A stretch of 64,000 nucleotides of DNA, from contig JAULSR010000002.1 of assembly GCA_030512295.1 (NCBI GenBank), positions 1,054,001 through 1,118,000 on the forward strand, in the 5' to 3' direction. The notes under the pieces were generated by a model. It was not told where the DNA came from and searched no databases. It saw nothing but the letters and a program-made list of their open reading frames with translations. Below are positions 11,401-23,900 of this stretch, piece by piece (position 1 is the first letter of the stretch; the number at the start of each line of letters is the position of its first letter). The position numbers were made by a program, and so were the translations under genes. This DNA comes from Bombardia bombarda. Its lineage: Eukaryota > Ascomycota > Sordariomycetes > Sordariales > Lasiosphaeriaceae.

Positions 11401-13759
11401 CCTTGGCCTTTTGCGCAGAAATCTTGGAAAAGGATAGACAAACAAGTCGAAGGCTCATTGCCGACATCTCCAGCCAACCAGACACCCCGGTCAAGCCCAA
11501 AAAGGACGATCACAAAGATGTTGGTGTCAACGGGAAGCCAAGGCCAGCTACGTCATTTGCCCTTCCCATCCATTTTTCAGTCTAGTGCTTCTCTAGATAC
11601 ATGCTAACGTCAATAAAACCCAGTGTCAGTCGGTCATCGTTTTCTTAGTGTTGTTAGCGCATGTATAACAGCAGCTAGCTAGGTGATAAGCCTGGGTGCT
11701 CATGTTGCATGACACCATTCACTCGACTGTCGTCATGGACTCTGTGAGCCCAGGAGATTTGTGGTCTTGTCTGTGCGCATCTGCTCTTTGTGCTATGCGA
11801 AACAGTGCTTAGCTTCGGCATATCTCACTTTGGCCAGGTATATGTAAATATTGATTTTGTGTTGAATAAACGGCTGCGGGAGTATCCTCGGCAGCCAGGC
11901 TTATAAGGGCTTTGTTGAGATGCTGTGCGACCCCTGATGGCTTTTCCGTGCAATATCCATAGATGCAGGTGTTGGTGATTCCTCATCGTTGAGGCTGAGC
12001 TATCCATGTTGTGTTTCGCTGTATGGTGGGTAAACTGCAGCAAGTTTGTACGAAGTACACCTACTTCGAACTGGGTACTGGTACACAGCCTATTCAAATT
12101 AGAGCCAGTGATCTCCGAATCAGGTACTGCCCGGTTATTTCGCAGAGTCGCTCACGGCAATGTGCATGTCATAAGATGTGCTGTTTGCGCGCCTCCAAAA
12201 GCCACCCGCGCATGGCAGTGCATCATGGCGGGCAGTAACCCAAAATCCCCACGATCGAAACCGCGACCCGAACGGATGGAAAAATTACCCGCCTACTTCG
12301 AATAGTATTCTGATCCGTAGATGAGACTCATGAGAAGGTACTTCGCAGTTGCTATTCTCATCGACGGCCATTCGGAAGGGCCCGCTTCTCCACACATAGA
12401 AAGTGGCCCCATCACGAAAGTGTGCGGGATCCGACTGAATTTAACAAAGCATCCCCGCGCTAAACGCAACCGTGTTTAACCTCTCGTCTCCCCTTTCCCA
12501 CGTTAAAGTTTTATGTGCGTGAAACCCGATTAGAGTCAAATTGCGGGCTTGTAAGCCCACCGAAAAGACAATTTCCAATGTTTGACATCAGAACAAAGAG
12601 ATTATTCCAACAAGTCAAGGGCTGCCTTTTCAAGTTGAAATCGAGCTCTGATCTACAACCAGCAAGCCGGCTACTTCTCGAGCCGCTACGGACATCCAGT
12701 CGCTCATCTCCATTTTTGGTCCTTGCCACATCATCCAACAGAAAAGGAAGCATCATACCGCAAAAGAAACGAAGGGGGATGGAAAACCTGCCTCCGGACC
12801 ACGGATACCAGCTGCAGCCCCATCATTCCACCCCTCAAGCCCCATCCAATGAGGCTGCCCGACATGGCGCGCCGTCTTGCTTTGCTAACCTCTCCCGGAA
12901 CAGAACCGGTAGAGCCGGGATGCGCATCCCCTCATCAGCCCCTCCAGCCGTCCTTTCCAGGTCCCGTCAGGTTGGATCACCGAAAACGCGATTGAGGCGA
13001 CTTTGGCCCATTGGGCAATCCAATCATGCCCTTGGGTGTTTGGTTTTAGCGCCGGGAGGGATAAATACCTTTGCCGACATGGTAACCCAGGACAGGTTAA
13101 GGCGCGTCAATGGCCTGTCAGATCCAAGAGGGCGGCGCGCTCCGTGCGCCTGTCGCCTGTCGCCTGCTGGAGCGTGTGCGCGTTTGTGCACCTGAGACCT
13201 CCAGTTCCTCACAATTTTTGGGTCGCCCCGAGTCCTGAATCCTCGTGATGCCCCTCTCTGCCTCAGCATCGAGTCGCTGGTGGTGCACTAGGTGGTCCTG
13301 ATCGCTTTCGTCCAATTCACCTTTGCTATCTATCATCTCGCCATCGCTCTCATCTGGCTCGCCTTTCACCGCATCTTCCCTCCATATGGGACGAATTGCC
13401 CAAGACGACCGTTGACCCGGCAAGCCATCCGTTTCGCTGTGCACCCCGGCAACCGCTGCACACAGCACCCAGCTCGCGCGCGCGCGCGACCGCCTTCGCG
13501 ACCGCCTCCACCTTTTCCCACCTCCGCCTTTGCTTGACTCTAGAAAAGATTGACGAACCTGTCGCCTTCTGCAAAGGAACTTGCATATTACCAATAAAGA
13601 TTCCTTGTTGCTTCGCTGTTTTGCTGCCGTTTCATCGCCAACGCCACCGGCCCTACGCGTGCGGAGCTCGATATCGGCCTTTGCTCGCATCGCTCTCGCT
13701 CAACGGTATACCGTATGCCAACTAACTCAAGGCGTTAAATCTGCTCAACGTTGCTTTCA
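8449..13759. other. 5.3 kb without a supportable gene
   Basis: This lies between the CAF120-like gene (minus) and the RAD53-like kinase (plus), so it contains both promoters. Base composition is ordinary and there are no terminal repeats or transposon proteins. It carries three copies of a GGGGATA unit near 8570-8595. A coding-looking stretch lies at 11418-11585 on the plus strand, preceded by a pyrimidine tract and CAG, but no partner exons could be assigned. The longest open frames (for example 12515-13195, plus) show no protein-like features. About 700 bp directly upstream of 13760 probably is promoter and 5' UTR of the kinase. Confidence 0.4.
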
Positions 13760-16700
13760 ATGGACTCCTATAGAGAGTCGCAGGCGACTCAAGGTTTGCC
13801 CTATCCATTCCCTCGCAGTTTGACTCCATGTTCCTAACTCGAAGCTAGCAACGCAAGATGTTGTCGATCCTCGAAGGCTCGGCGAGCAGAACTCGGGGTT
13901 TTCAGATGAAGACATATCCGACATCATTTGTCTGCTCGTGCCATACTCGAAGAGCGCACGCGAAGAAGTAAACAGGATAGCGGCCGAGGATTCGCCCCAT
14001 ATCATCGGACGAGACAGGGCTGAGAGGCTCGACCTGGACTACGACGTGGAGGATGAGGCACGAAACTTTGGGCTCGTCCGCCAGGACATTGGGGAATACC
14101 AGATCGCACTTAGGTTCTCAGCGCAAACCAAAAACCCATCACAAGGCTTCACGTTTGGCCGAAATGCGAGTCGCTGCGACATAAACTTTGAAAACGACCC
14201 CGTTAGACGCCTTAGCAACATACACTTTCGCATCTATCTCAACGAGTGGGCTGTCTTGATGCTGGAGGATCAGTCCACAAACGGTACCATAGTCGACGAG
14301 ACTTTGCTCAAGTCAAAATCCACACGCATAACCAAAAGAACACTGAGTAGCGGGACCAAGATCACGATTATGATGCATCAACGACCGTTCGACCTCGTCT
14401 TCCTGGTCAGGATCCCACAACGTGATGGAAAGTACTTCTCGGCTTACCAGCGGAACCTGGACGACTTCATGGGGGATCGGAACCTGGATGCAAATGCGAC
14501 CATTGTGCCTGGCCCCGGAGGACATGTACGTGCCCGAGCTCCCATGGCCGGACTGTGCTGACTATTATCATTAGATTGATCTTTTTAAGCCTCTTCCCAA
14601 GCCGACGACCGATTGGGCTGTGGCCCGTAATTTTCATTTGAATAATGACAGGCCTCAGAAAAGCTCAAATCGTCGGTTAGACGGCCTCTTAAAATCGTGG
14701 CACGGTTCTGACAAATACAACTGCGTGGGCGAGATTGGGAGAGGTGCTTTTGCTATCGTTTACAAGGTTACCTCCAAGTTTGACGGTCTGCCGTATGCCG
14801 CGAAGGAGCTCGACAAACACAAGTTTATGAAGAATGGCATCCTAGACCAAAAAGTGGAGAATGAGATGAGAATCATGCAAAGGGTACAACACGTAAGTCG
14901 GCAAACCCTATCATGATATGTTAGGCCCCAGCTCACAGACAGATAGCCGCATGTTGTGCAATATATTGAGCACCTGGATTGGGACGACAGGCTCCTGATC
15001 ATTATCATGGAATATATTGTCGGTGGCGATTTAGGGAAACTCATTTCGCAGAACGGGCCACTATCCGAACGCGAAACACAAACGATGGCAAAGCAGTTAC
15101 TGGACGCCGTTGGATACTTGCACGAAATGAACATCACACATCGAGATATAAAGCCGGATAACATTCTCGTCAGCTCTCGGTACCCCCTTGTTGTCAAACT
15201 GACAGACTTTGGCCTGTCAAAAATGGTTGAAAATGAGGAGACCTTCCTCAGGACTTTCTGCGGGACCCTGCTGTATTGCGCCCCCGAGGTTTACTCTGAG
15301 TTTGCCGAGTATGACGAACACGGCCAACGACATCCACGCAACCGACCATCTCGCCCGATCGTCAACCAGAGATATGACAACGCAGTCGATACATGGTCTT
15401 TGGGCGGCGTACTCTTTTACGCTCTGACCAAAAAGCCGCCTTTTCCAGCCAAGAATGGTGCAAGCCACTCGGAGCTCCTGCACCAGATTATGACCAGGCC
15501 ACTAGATAAATCGCCACTTATCAAGGCAAAGGTATCTGCCGAGGGCATTGACTTTTTAACGCGCATGCTCAACAGGAGACCAGAGTCACGGGCTAGCGTT
15601 GAGTCACTTAAGCGCCATCGTTGGATTGGCGGCCCCGGCTTTCCTTCAGTGCTGAGTGCCTCTCAGTCATACGATGAAATCGAGGACGAAGAGCTGAGAT
15701 TAGAAGCGTCTCAACTAAGTCTGAAGGAAAACCAGAACGGCAGGGTAGATGACGACCTGGTTCCAGACAGTGACGATGAGATTATTGACGACGACGACGA
15801 AGAAACTGAGGGGGAATCCAATGACGAAAATCACCTGAGCGAATACGAGTCCGAGAAGGAAAATTACACCTTTGGACCAGGAAAGCAGCCCCCGCGTCTC
15901 TTTGGCGAGGTGAATATTTCGGCGGTAGGGAGCGCAGGTGTGATTCAGGTGGACCGTCTAAACTTGCCAGTCCCCGGTATAAGTTTTGCAAGCACCGAAA
16001 TCTTGGGTGCGTCCGAGATTCGGGACAGTTTCGAGTCGGAGGACAGCCTGACACCCCGCCAGAAATCCCAGAAAACACGATCACAGTCAGATAGTCTTCT
16101 CTCGACTAGCCAGAGAGGATCACTCGAAGCACTGAATAACCAGACTTTCGACGTCGCGTCACAGAGCCTCGGCGGCACTGAATCCATCCTCGAACACCTC
16201 AACATGAAGTCCCGCGCCGTTTCACTAAGTGTTCAATCCCGAAACAGCGAACTCAACACAAGCAAGCGGAAATCATCAGTTGATCTAGGCGAGGATTTCG
16301 AGGCACCGGCTGTGCAAGATCGGCGCATTCTCAAGAGGCTTCGATCCGAGGGTTCGATCGACGTCATGTCCAATATCAACACCAGTAATATGGCCATCGA
16401 TCCCGAATACGAGTTACTTGTCCATATACCGTCGATATCTCGTGGTCATTCGGGTCTTGAACTGGATGGCCCTGTGCACAAGTCCACTTATTGGGTGGCT
16501 CAAGATCGCAAGACCTGGCATCTGGGCTATCCGGAAATGACCCAGCTGCAGTATGACGCATTCAAGGTGGCGGCAGCAGCAAGGAACGAGGAGTTTCGTC
16601 CGGGGAGGAGTGCCTTGTGGAGTCTAGCCATGAAGTACTTTCCGCCTCGACAACACCTCGAGACTTCCAGTCAGAACTCTCGCACGACCGGAGTAACCAG

Positions 16701-17612
16701 CGACAGCAGGCCGAGCGATGACTACCTGCCCTCCACTGCCGACGCAGGCGTAGGCAACTCGTGGAACTATAGCCTTCAGCTGATGGGCGCGCATCCCGCA
16801 ACAGACGACATACCAGACACACAACCTCCTGAGCCGCCGCGCATGTTCCTGCCGGTTCGCACCAACCCCTGGGAGAAGCGCATCGTCGCGGCTCTTGAGT
16901 CAACGCCCGGATCGGCCGTGGCCGACATCTCGGTCCCCATCACCGAGTCGATGATCTCGTGGGGCAGGGCGCTCGAGAACACGCGCACGTACAAGCCCAA
17001 GACGGAGGCCAAGGTGCCCAAGTTCGCCTTCAAGATCCTGCTCTGGAAGGAGGACTACGACCCGTCGCGCAACCTGCGGCCGTGGAACCGCACGCCCGAG
17101 ACGGAGGAGGACGCGCACCACTTTTACATCTCGACCAAGGCGACCAACGGCATCTGGATCAACGGGGCGCACCTGCCGTCGGATGACTGCAAGAACGCGG
17201 CGGCCGGGCCGTGCCGGTTCTGGCTCCGGCTGCACGACGGCGACAGCGTCGTCATCTGGCAGATGAAGGACAAGTCGTGCAAGACGGAGCTGACGTTCCG
17301 GTGCGCCTGGGGCGGCAGCAGGAAGCCCCGCCAGACGGCCATGATCCAGCCGGCGCTCGTGGCCGAGCCGGTCGCCAGGCGGCTGGACGAGGCGTGTCTG
17401 CGGGCGGAGAAGAAGATGCGCGGGTGGAGCGAGCACGACCTGCGGATGGAGGAGGCGGATCATGATATTGATGAGCGCACGGCGGATATCGGGGCGGAGA
17501 AGGAGCGCTCGCGCGTGTTTGAGCTCAGGAGGCAAGAGGCGTGTCGGGCGCTGGCTTCTTCGAGGAGGAATAGTCCTGCGCCTGGGGGTGGGGGTGGTGG
17601 GTGGTTGGGTTC

Positions 17613-17651
<39 letters not shown>

Positions 17652-17736
17652 TGGTCTGGGGAACAGGACGGTGCCGACTTATAGGGATGCTTCGAAGAGT
17701 ACGCTGGATATGTTGAAAGCTGCGAGGAGGAGCTGA
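13760..17736 (+). CDS. RAD53: RAD53/CHK2-type FHA-domain checkpoint kinase
   Basis: A 1272-aa serine/threonine kinase in four exons (introns 13794-13848, 14526-14574, 14893-14946). The 34-nt first exon joins in phase to give an N-terminal MDSYRESQATQATQDV with three SQ/TQ sites, the usual ATM/ATR targets in this family. An FHA domain spans about residues 95-195 (FGRNASRCDI, SNIHFRI, STNGTIV). The kinase domain spans about 285-570 with GRGAFAIVYK, the AKEL lysine, HRDIKPDN, TDFGLSK and CAPEVYSE. A long acidic linker and NLS-like KRKSS follow. A second, degenerate FHA-like module around 1030-1140 keeps ATNGIWINGAHL but not the GR motif. The C-terminus has a Q12 tract. Yeast RAD53 has the same FHA-kinase-FHA order, and Neurospora mus-59 or prd-4 may be the closest relative. 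Expected role: nuclear DNA-damage and replication checkpoint. Confidence 0.9.
17614..17649 (+). repeat. (CAG)12 coding polyglutamine
   Basis: Twelve uninterrupted CAG codons encode Q12 near residue 1233 of the RAD53-like kinase, after a Gly-rich stretch. Pure CAG codon use suggests recent length change. Confidence 0.95.
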
Positions 17737-17892
17737 GACGTCCGCTTTCGGGATTTGCTATCTCGTAGTTATTGGCGGTGGTGGTGGTGGTATTATTGGT
17801 GCTAGTTTAAGTCGCTCATGATGTCGAGATTCGACAGATCCACGTTGTTTGTATTTGGCTAGTCTCTTGGGTTAACGGCGTTTTTATGTGTG

Positions 17893-17932
<40 letters not shown>

Positions 17933-18655
17933 GGTGTGTTGGTGTCTCTGTCCTTTAGAGCTGCTAAGTTCTTGGCCGGGGGAGGGAGGGATGAGGGATG
18001 AGGGATGAGGGATGTGAATAGGTTGGACACGATGGGTAGGCAGGTAGGTAGGTGGGTAGACGGGTGTTACATGTGAGGTGTGGAATAGTGTATCGGACGC
18101 GACCGAGCGGCCGACTGGGCCGCCTCGTATTGGTTTGATCTAGCTGATGAACATATTATCGGCATTGCAATACAATCTTTCGGGCATGTACTATGTCGCA
18201 TGTTATGCTCGCTGCGTTTGGACACCGCGTGGTGTGTGTAGATTTGGTGTTTGTTGCTGTTGTCCCTTGTATCATTTGTCCGCCAGGAAAACAAACAGCT
18301 TCGGTTGTATTCACTGGGTAGGGATTGCTATATTTGTTTCTGGGCTGTTTGTGTATGTCTATTGGCTGCTTCTTAACCGACCCTATCCTCGGCCGTGTGA
18401 GTTGATTCTTTGGAGTATTGGTACACAAACATGATTGTTTCGGTGGCAATCATGCCGGATTTCAGAGCTCAGAACTCATTGATTGGATAGAGCGGGATCA
18501 AAATATCTTTCTTTACCATAACTGCGCAATAATTACGAAACAAGCTAAGCCCTTTATTTGTTGACTTGGTCGGTACTGGAATAGGAGCGGAGAGAAAATG
18601 TTTGTGCTCCCGCCCCCCGGATCATTATCACCACCAGCGTTCAGTTGCTGCTTCA
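17737..18655. other. intergenic, convergent 3' flanks
   Basis: This is the 3' side of the RAD53-like gene (plus) and of the acylphosphatase gene (minus). Apart from the simple repeats I see nothing else in it. Confidence 0.4.
17897..17931. repeat. (GT)n microsatellite
   Basis: About 17 GT dinucleotides in the 3' flank of the RAD53-like gene, followed near 17979-18014 by tandem GAGGGAT units. Confidence 0.9.
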
Positions 18656-19468
18656 TCAGCGGCGAATCACAAACCCTTCCTCCCCTTCCACGACGTCACG
18701 GTCCTCCTTGTCAAGCCTTACTACGTGAGCAATCTTCGGGCCCTTGTCGACGTCCTTCAGGAAAAGAGTGAGCGCAGACTCCTTTCCTTGTGCTTCACCC
18801 TCGACCTGGGTAGACCCAAAGGGGGTGTTGGTGACTTTGGTTAGTGATAATGTTTATCTTGTCATGTGAGTCGCATTATCATCGGATGACGGTCTTCGGT
18901 AGTGTAGATGGATATGTGGGCTATCCTTGGTGTTTGTCGGGCTTGCTGGGGTTCATTGTAGGCACACTTACCTTGTTGTCATCCCGGTTGCGCACCCAGC
19001 CCGTGAGGTTGTGGGACGTGGCCCGCTTTTGAGTGAAGTAGCTGACCCAGACGTTAATGAGTGATGGATGGATGGTTATTAGTGAAGAAGTCGTGAAAGA
19101 TCAAAAAGGGCCATGTGTCTCTAAAGGAGCTACTTTGTATGCAAGATCATGGAATGCATGGTGTTGTTTTCTTACCGAAAACTGACCCCTATTTTTAAGA
19201 ACAGAGTTCTTGTTAGTCAGATGTAGATACAAACCGGTGTCGTTCACAACGGAAAGTAGGTATATCTCATTGCCATATGACATTGTGATCAACATTATTG
19301 GATGAACGTACCTTGGACTACGCCGCCATGGGCAAGAAAGTAGACCTGAGCTCAAAGAAACTGCGGTCTTAGCCAAACGCAGCCAACCAGCTGCCAAATA
19401 ACCAGCAGCCAGACAGGTCAATGCGACTGCTACAAGGGAGGACTCACTCTCTTGACCTTATCTGCCAT
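18656..19468 (-). CDS. acylphosphatase, five exons
   Basis: A 95-aa acylphosphatase assembled from five small exons: 19448-19468, 19312-19345, 19176-19188 (13 nt), 18972-19041 and 18656-18805. All splice phases agree and the sum is 288 nt. It hydrolyses acyl-phosphate bonds such as acetyl or carbamoyl phosphate in the cytosol. The canonical catalytic residues fall at their textbook positions: Arg23 in QGVSFR and Asn41 in LTGWVRN. The C-terminal half (KESALTLFLKDVDKGPK) and the ending EGFVIRR fit the family, whose usual length is 90-100 aa. The Arg23 codon is itself split by an intron. The phosphate-binding loop reads GGVVQGV, one residue longer than the usual GxVQGV, so a neighbouring splice choice could differ slightly. 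The last intron has its CTAAC about 40 nt from the chosen AG, which is rather far. Confidence 0.85.
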
Positions 19469-20985
19469 CTTTCCTATTATTTTTCTTGGCGAGATCAAAT
19501 TCAAGCAACTGTAGTCTGTTCGCACGTAGTATTATCGAATAAATCGCACTATGGACGGGTCTATAGAGTTGGTTACGATGTTGGTTCAATAAAGCAAGCG
19601 ATTGTTCAGTTTGGTCCCCGGGTTGTGATGTCATGGCAGGTCGAGGGGATGGAGCTCCGATAAGATAAGGATCGAGGAGGGGAATGTCATGCAAGCCTGT
19701 ATGGCATAGTCTCAAGAATCAGGCCAGTTTATTCCCCCTCGTTGCGCTAAGGTGGATATTGGGTGCGTCGACTTTGCGCTTTCGTAGATTGATGGCTGCC
19801 TGGCAGGCCTATGGGGTCCCGGTCGCTAGGCAGAACGGCCGCGGCCGGGGACGTGCATGGCGCTATAATGGACCACACCACGAGCAGTGATATCACGCAG
19901 CAGGAGGGCATGGCAACTCGAGTTGGGTGCGCAGGCCCACAAAGAGCTTGCCGCCAAAGAAGGCCTCCGGGACGCACATGCCTGGTTAGGGACGAGAGAT
20001 GGACTGAAATAAAAAAAATAGACAGAATAAACAACCCCTTTCGGCACCATCGCCCGGGGACGCTGTTTTGCAAGCGCTGCGCCATGGCCGCGACCATCCC
20101 GACCCGTGACGCTGGAGTCTCGAGCCATAAGAAGTCGGACCAGTTCGTTGGCTGATAACAAGGCAACACCGGGAGGTCAGCGGTTGCACATCTGGGGCTC
20201 GACACCAACAGCCCATGAGATACTCATTTCGTGATCATGACGATAACATAAATACCATCATTATGCTGCCTTTGCTTCTCCCCCTCCTTCCCTTTCCATC
20301 CCTTCATCATCTCAGCCAAGCCTCATCCACCGCTCAACTCCATCGCTCCATCGATCCCCTTCATCTCCCACCATAAAAGCCGTCCCTAGGACGTCTCGAT
20401 CAACCTTGTTCATCTACGTAAGGACCCCCCTGACCCTAACTGTGACAATTGTGACGGAACCGGCGTCTATGAAGACATGGCGCTCTTGCAGGAGAAGAAG
20501 GCTTGTGACTGCGAAGGCTACTTCTAGATTTAGTCCGAATCGTTATGAAGTAGTCTTGTTGACCACTGTCAGGAAGTTGTGGGGACAATGTCGAGTATTT
20601 ACCTAGGATTTCCAGGCTCTGTTTGAAAGCTGCATCTTTTGTATACACCGCCTTTTTGCATACACTGCCCTCGCATAGATATGATTGGCACCTTTTCTTA
20701 TCAATTATGAACCCCGTACTTACATGTCTCTTGGAGCGTCGATGCAACCGAATGCGTGGATGTGCCTAGCACTGTTAGCAAGACTTCGCCTCTTGCACGC
20801 CCACGAGTGAAGTGACAGCCCTGGACGCCGTGTCGACCCACCCTAAGTAATAATCTGGAAGTAAGGCGATGACAGGGGCTCTGGGGCCTATGGCCGTAGC
20901 GAACCACATGGCGAGATATGGATAGGTAGGTTTGCTCCAGGACAACAAGATTTTTCTGGTCGGCGGATCTATGAACGGCTAAAAT
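19469..20985. other. intergenic, possible unassigned exons
   Basis: Upstream of the acylphosphatase and downstream of VPS54. A plus-strand frame ending at 20525 reads like a short Cys-rich tail with C-x2-C spacing (DPNCDNCDGTGVYEDM). The same bases also contain a good GTAAGG donor, CTAAC and TTGCAG, so they could equally be an intron. No complete gene can be built. Confidence 0.3.
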
Positions 20986-23900
20986 CTAAATCTCCTTGCT
21001 CTCGATAATCTGCTTTAATTGAGCATCTAGGTCGCTGAAACCTTCGAACTTATCCAGCTTGTAGGCAAGATGCTCAACATCTCGGATCATACTGCGCTTC
21101 TCGGTCAGCACGGCCACGCGAGAGCGCATGTAGAAGATTGTTCAGGCTTACCATTCACGACCGGTTTCCGTCTCCAGGTCCGCCTTTTCAAGCGCCTTGC
21201 CCAGCTGCTCCCTATAGCTCGCAAACACGAGCACCATGACCTGTCTTACCGACTGCGGGGGTAGGTACTTGCTGAGGGCCTTATATAGCTTACTTGTATC
21301 CCGGGCAAGATCTGCCATATACTTGCGGACGTCCTTGGGGCTTTCCTTGCTCCACTCCGTCTCAAGTGCCTTCTTACACAGTGTGCCTGCCCGTGACGCT
21401 ATGATGTCCACTATCTTCTGGACGATGGCGTCCTGGTGTTCCTGAAGGCCTCGCCGCACTTTGTCGAACTCACCTATCAGGTTTGCGCTGGACTGCCCGG
21501 TGGGCCCCTGCCGCCGCACAAATTCGCGGATGTATGGAATAGTGGTCGCGATGAACGAAACGGCCTGCCACGCAAGGGCAAGGTGTGCTGTGGTGATGTT
21601 CTTTAGGCCAGCCGAGCGCACGGCGCCAGCACCAAGAATGAGTTGGCGGCATCTGGAGTCAAACAGCTGAATGTAAGACACGAGCGACATAGCGATATCC
21701 AGCGATCTCGACGGAATTCCACTCAACAGGCGGAGAAAGTCCGATACTCCTTCAAGGCAGAGGATGGCTGAGTGAGGTAGTAGGAACGTCTCCTCATCGA
21801 CAATAGCGCCACTGGCTGTATCCTCGGTTGTGACTTTGTCTGCAGCACGTGCCTCGTCGGTGTCACCTTGTGATAGTGGCACCCAGACTCGACTTGCATC
21901 CGCCCAAGCTAGTGGATCCGAGGTGCTGCATTCTAGGATCTCCTGTAGGATGATATTGTTCTTAGTAGTGAAGTCTTTAACCTGCCAGCTATCGACGTCC
22001 ATTCCCTGTGTGAGAGCGTGGGACTTTTCTTTTCCGTGCGTCTGAATAAAGGTATGAATGTGGTCGTTAACAATGTTTTTGAGTGATGTCCCTGCTCGCC
22101 CCGAGATAGCTTCGCATTCATTTACGAAAAAGAGGTTGAGAGTGAAGTAGCGGAGAAAGTATGCTAACGGTAAGCTTGCCGTCTGCTCTGATCGAACCCG
22201 GAGAATCGTATTAATCTTTCCGAGGCTGACGTCCACCGCCTGTTCCAAGAGGTTGGAGAGATCGAATGCAACATGCATCTCCTCTTGTATCTCGAACGTA
22301 GGAGCTTGGTTGTCCGAAATTCCGTTCAGCGGCTTAGTCGTCGGAAACCTGGCTGAGTTTCCGATGGTGCAGGCAAGATCCAGAAGAACACTGGATTGAG
22401 TCTTGAGCCGCCTGAGAGTCACTGTGACGCCGATGAAGATGTCAGAAAGAAGCTTCTCGGCATCTACTGCGTCAAGAGCGCGGATGTTGGCGGCCAGAAC
22501 GGATGACTTCTCTTGGTTGGTCCGGATCCGGCCACCATTGGAGGTCGACGCTGACTTGACTGATTCCGCATCATCAGTCGAGCTGGGAAGCGGCTTGCGT
22601 ATAACGCTGCGAATCTCTCGGAGCACAAGCTCACGATAAGCCAGGATGGCTGTGGAGATAGACCTAGATCGGTCAAGGCCGGAGATCTGGGGAGAGAGGG
22701 CCATACGAAGTTCGTCAGTCATGAGCATGTAGGCAGGAAAGCTTGAAGGCTCTCGCGGGTGATTTCCCTTTGCCCGTTGCGACGCAGCCCCCCACCTCAG
22801 GAGAACTTCTGGTGTCGACACTGAGTGGATGTGACGCTGAAGGTCTCGAAGGAGGATGTCGTGAACCTTGGACTCAAACAACTTGCCAATCCGGGATCGG
22901 AGAACAGTCAGATCTCCGACTACGCCTTGTAAAGCCACAGCACCGCGTAGGTCTCGGAGATGAATGTCCGCTGCCGCTGCGGATCCGGTTGTCTCATCGC
23001 GCTCGCCAGCCATTAGCAGCTCAATGAAATCGATTTCAGCGAGGGCCTTTTCGACTTCGCCCTCGTCGACCAGCGACTCGCTCCGGGCAACACCGTCCAC
23101 AATATGCTTTAATTGCAGAACGGCGTCGTTCATCTGTTGTAGGTTGGAGAAAATCTGCCGGGTTTGCAAGAGGGCTAGACCATCGCCTACCAAATGTTTA
23201 TCAAGAGTTGCGAGGGTTTCCCGTATTGCTTTTATTTTCTCGACCGACCCTGCTGCTTCCGCGTGAAGCTCTCGCAATGAGCCGAGAGTAGAGAAAAATT
23301 CAGTAGAGGCTGTAGAAATGGAATCGATCAGATGGACTTCGATAGTATCCATATACCATGAGAGCTTCTCTTGGAGTATCCCATTCGAAGCTAGAGCCTT
23401 TCTTGGAGCAGGCCCGTCTCCATTCTGTATGGCGACGGTTGTCGAGTTCGGGGTAACGACCTCGGATTTCTCGATGACGACGTGGAACGTCCTAGGATTT
23501 TCGAGGTGGAAGTCTTGATCGAAGTATACATCAGGGACGATGGACAGCTGCGGCGGGCCGTGATAGGCCCTGCTACTACCCTTTCTTCGTTGTTGATGAG
23601 ACTGTACGGCTGCAGCTCTGATCGGCACACCCGCGACTTTCTGAGGGGACAGCAGCTGCCCGCCGTGCTCGCGTGGAACTGCATTACCCTCCGAAGAGTT
23701 GTCCGGCCAAATTCCAGGAGTGTTCGTTGATTCCTCCCCCGCGTTTTTCAGTCGCTGCACCTCCTCGAAAATTGGTGCAACTTGCAGCAGGTATGATTGA
23801 AATTCGGTAACTTCGACAGTGGTATCGTCGTTAGGGTTACAGGTATGATATCTCGCGCAGTCGGTGTCTTGTGCAAGCTCGAGGTCGGTGCATATGTATG

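Noticed and set aside
12515..13195. Open frame of 226 codons on the plus strand
   Set aside because: The translation is Ser/Arg/Pro-rich without domains, the frame is overlapped by a similar one on the other strand, and codon choice is unlike the neighbours; it lies in a likely promoter region.
16900..17535. 211-codon frame antisense to the RAD53-like kinase
   Set aside because: It mirrors GC-rich coding sequence of the kinase and has no features of its own.
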